Positions 12,394 to 12,609 of a stretch of 12,609 nt of DNA are shown piece by piece. This stretch comes from Oscillospiraceae bacterium (lineage in GTDB: Bacteria; Bacillota; Clostridia; UBA1381), in assembly GCA_022508725.1 (NCBI GenBank), contig JAFLUR010000030.1, positions 1-12,609 on the forward strand. The letters are read 5' to 3'. Position 1 is the first letter of the stretch. Every line of letters starts with the position of its first letter. The position numbers and the translations under genes are program-made. Under the pieces are notes generated by a model. It saw only the letters and a program-made list of their open reading frames with translations. It did not search any database and was not told the DNA's origin.

Positions 12394-12609
12394 TTATCTC
12401 TGTACTCTGCCCGAACCGTCGCCGCCCGCAAGAGCCTTGACTTCATCGAGAGAAACAAGATTGAAATCGCCCTCGATCGTATGCTTGAGGCATGACGCCG
12501 CAACCGCAAATTCGATAGCGTCCTGATTCGAATATCCCGAAAGAAGGGCATAGATAAGACCGCCGCCGAAGCTGTCGCCGCCGCCCACGCGGTCGATGAT
12601 GGTCATATT
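12394..12609 (-). CDS. PfkB-family sugar kinase, probable 2-keto-3-deoxygluconate kinase, 5' end outside the window
   Basis: Only the C-terminal 71 residues are visible. They contain the PfkB signature 2 region, TIIDRVGGGDSFGGGLIYAL, where the Asp of GGGD is the catalytic base and the Gly-rich turn forms the anion hole. This is followed by a helical region with AVAASCLKHTIEGDFN and the tail GGDGSGRVQR. The last two stretches resemble 2-keto-3-deoxygluconate kinases of Clostridia, which phosphorylate KDG to KDPG in uronate and pectin breakdown. Substrate assignment rests on this resemblance; other PfkB sugar kinases are possible. The gene is followed by a double terminator, so it ends its transcript. 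Confidence 0.8.
   Translation of the reverse strand, partial: NMTIIDRVGGGDSFGGGLIYALLSGYSNQDAIEFAVAASCLKHTIEGDFNLVSLDEVKALAGGDGSGRVQR

Noticed and set aside
12248..12526. Open frames on both strands across 12250-12393 with repeated Gly-Glu-Cys-Pro-like peptides.
   Set aside because: They arise from translating the palindromic terminator repeat and have no coding support.

Overview
The window is 12.6 kb of bacterial chromosome in which every supported gene lies on the minus strand, so biological order runs from high to low coordinates. DnaK lacks the N-terminal insert typical of Gram-negative homologues. An hrcA-grpE-dnaK operon sits behind a CIRCE operator. Promoters are SigA-like, Shine-Dalgarno sequences are AGGAGG-like, and an AcpS/NnrD-E pair is present. 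Together these point to Bacillota, most likely an uncultured clostridial lineage of intermediate GC. No mobile element, CRISPR array, tRNA or rRNA was found.

Region 1 (12609 to 11131) holds the 3' end of a PfkB-family sugar kinase resembling 2-keto-3-deoxygluconate kinase, a tandem-repeat hairpin block ending in a strong intrinsic terminator, and hemW. Region 2 (11004 to 7380) is the HrcA-controlled heat-shock operon: promoter, an unusually long CIRCE, hrcA, grpE and dnaK. Region 3 (7379 to 6939) is a 441-base gap. It holds a candidate structured RNA with a terminator, then a near-consensus promoter and a palindromic leader serving dnaJ alone. Region 4 is dnaJ (6938 to 5742).

Region 5 (5741 to 2040) begins with a hairpin-rich gap and continues with four tightly packed genes: hisD-like, hisB-like, a large-cap HAD phosphatase and a lone class I fumarase/tartrate dehydratase beta subunit. 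Both histidine-type enzymes have substitutions at expected metal-ligand positions. No other his gene is present in the window. Region 6 (2039 to 1) contains rdgB/HAM1 with its own weak promoter, a two-helix membrane protein, acpS, and the start of an NAD(P)HX epimerase gene that runs off the left edge.

Functionally the window combines protein quality control (HrcA, GrpE, DnaK, DnaJ), cofactor and metabolite housekeeping (HemW, NnrE, RdgB, AcpS) and a histidine-like catabolic or biosynthetic cluster. The most interesting parts are the divergent hisD/hisB/HAD/fumarase-beta run, the separation of dnaJ from its usual operon with its own structured leader, and the non-coding material between dnaK and dnaJ. 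Nothing in the window proves a new system. These are the places where one could be hiding.
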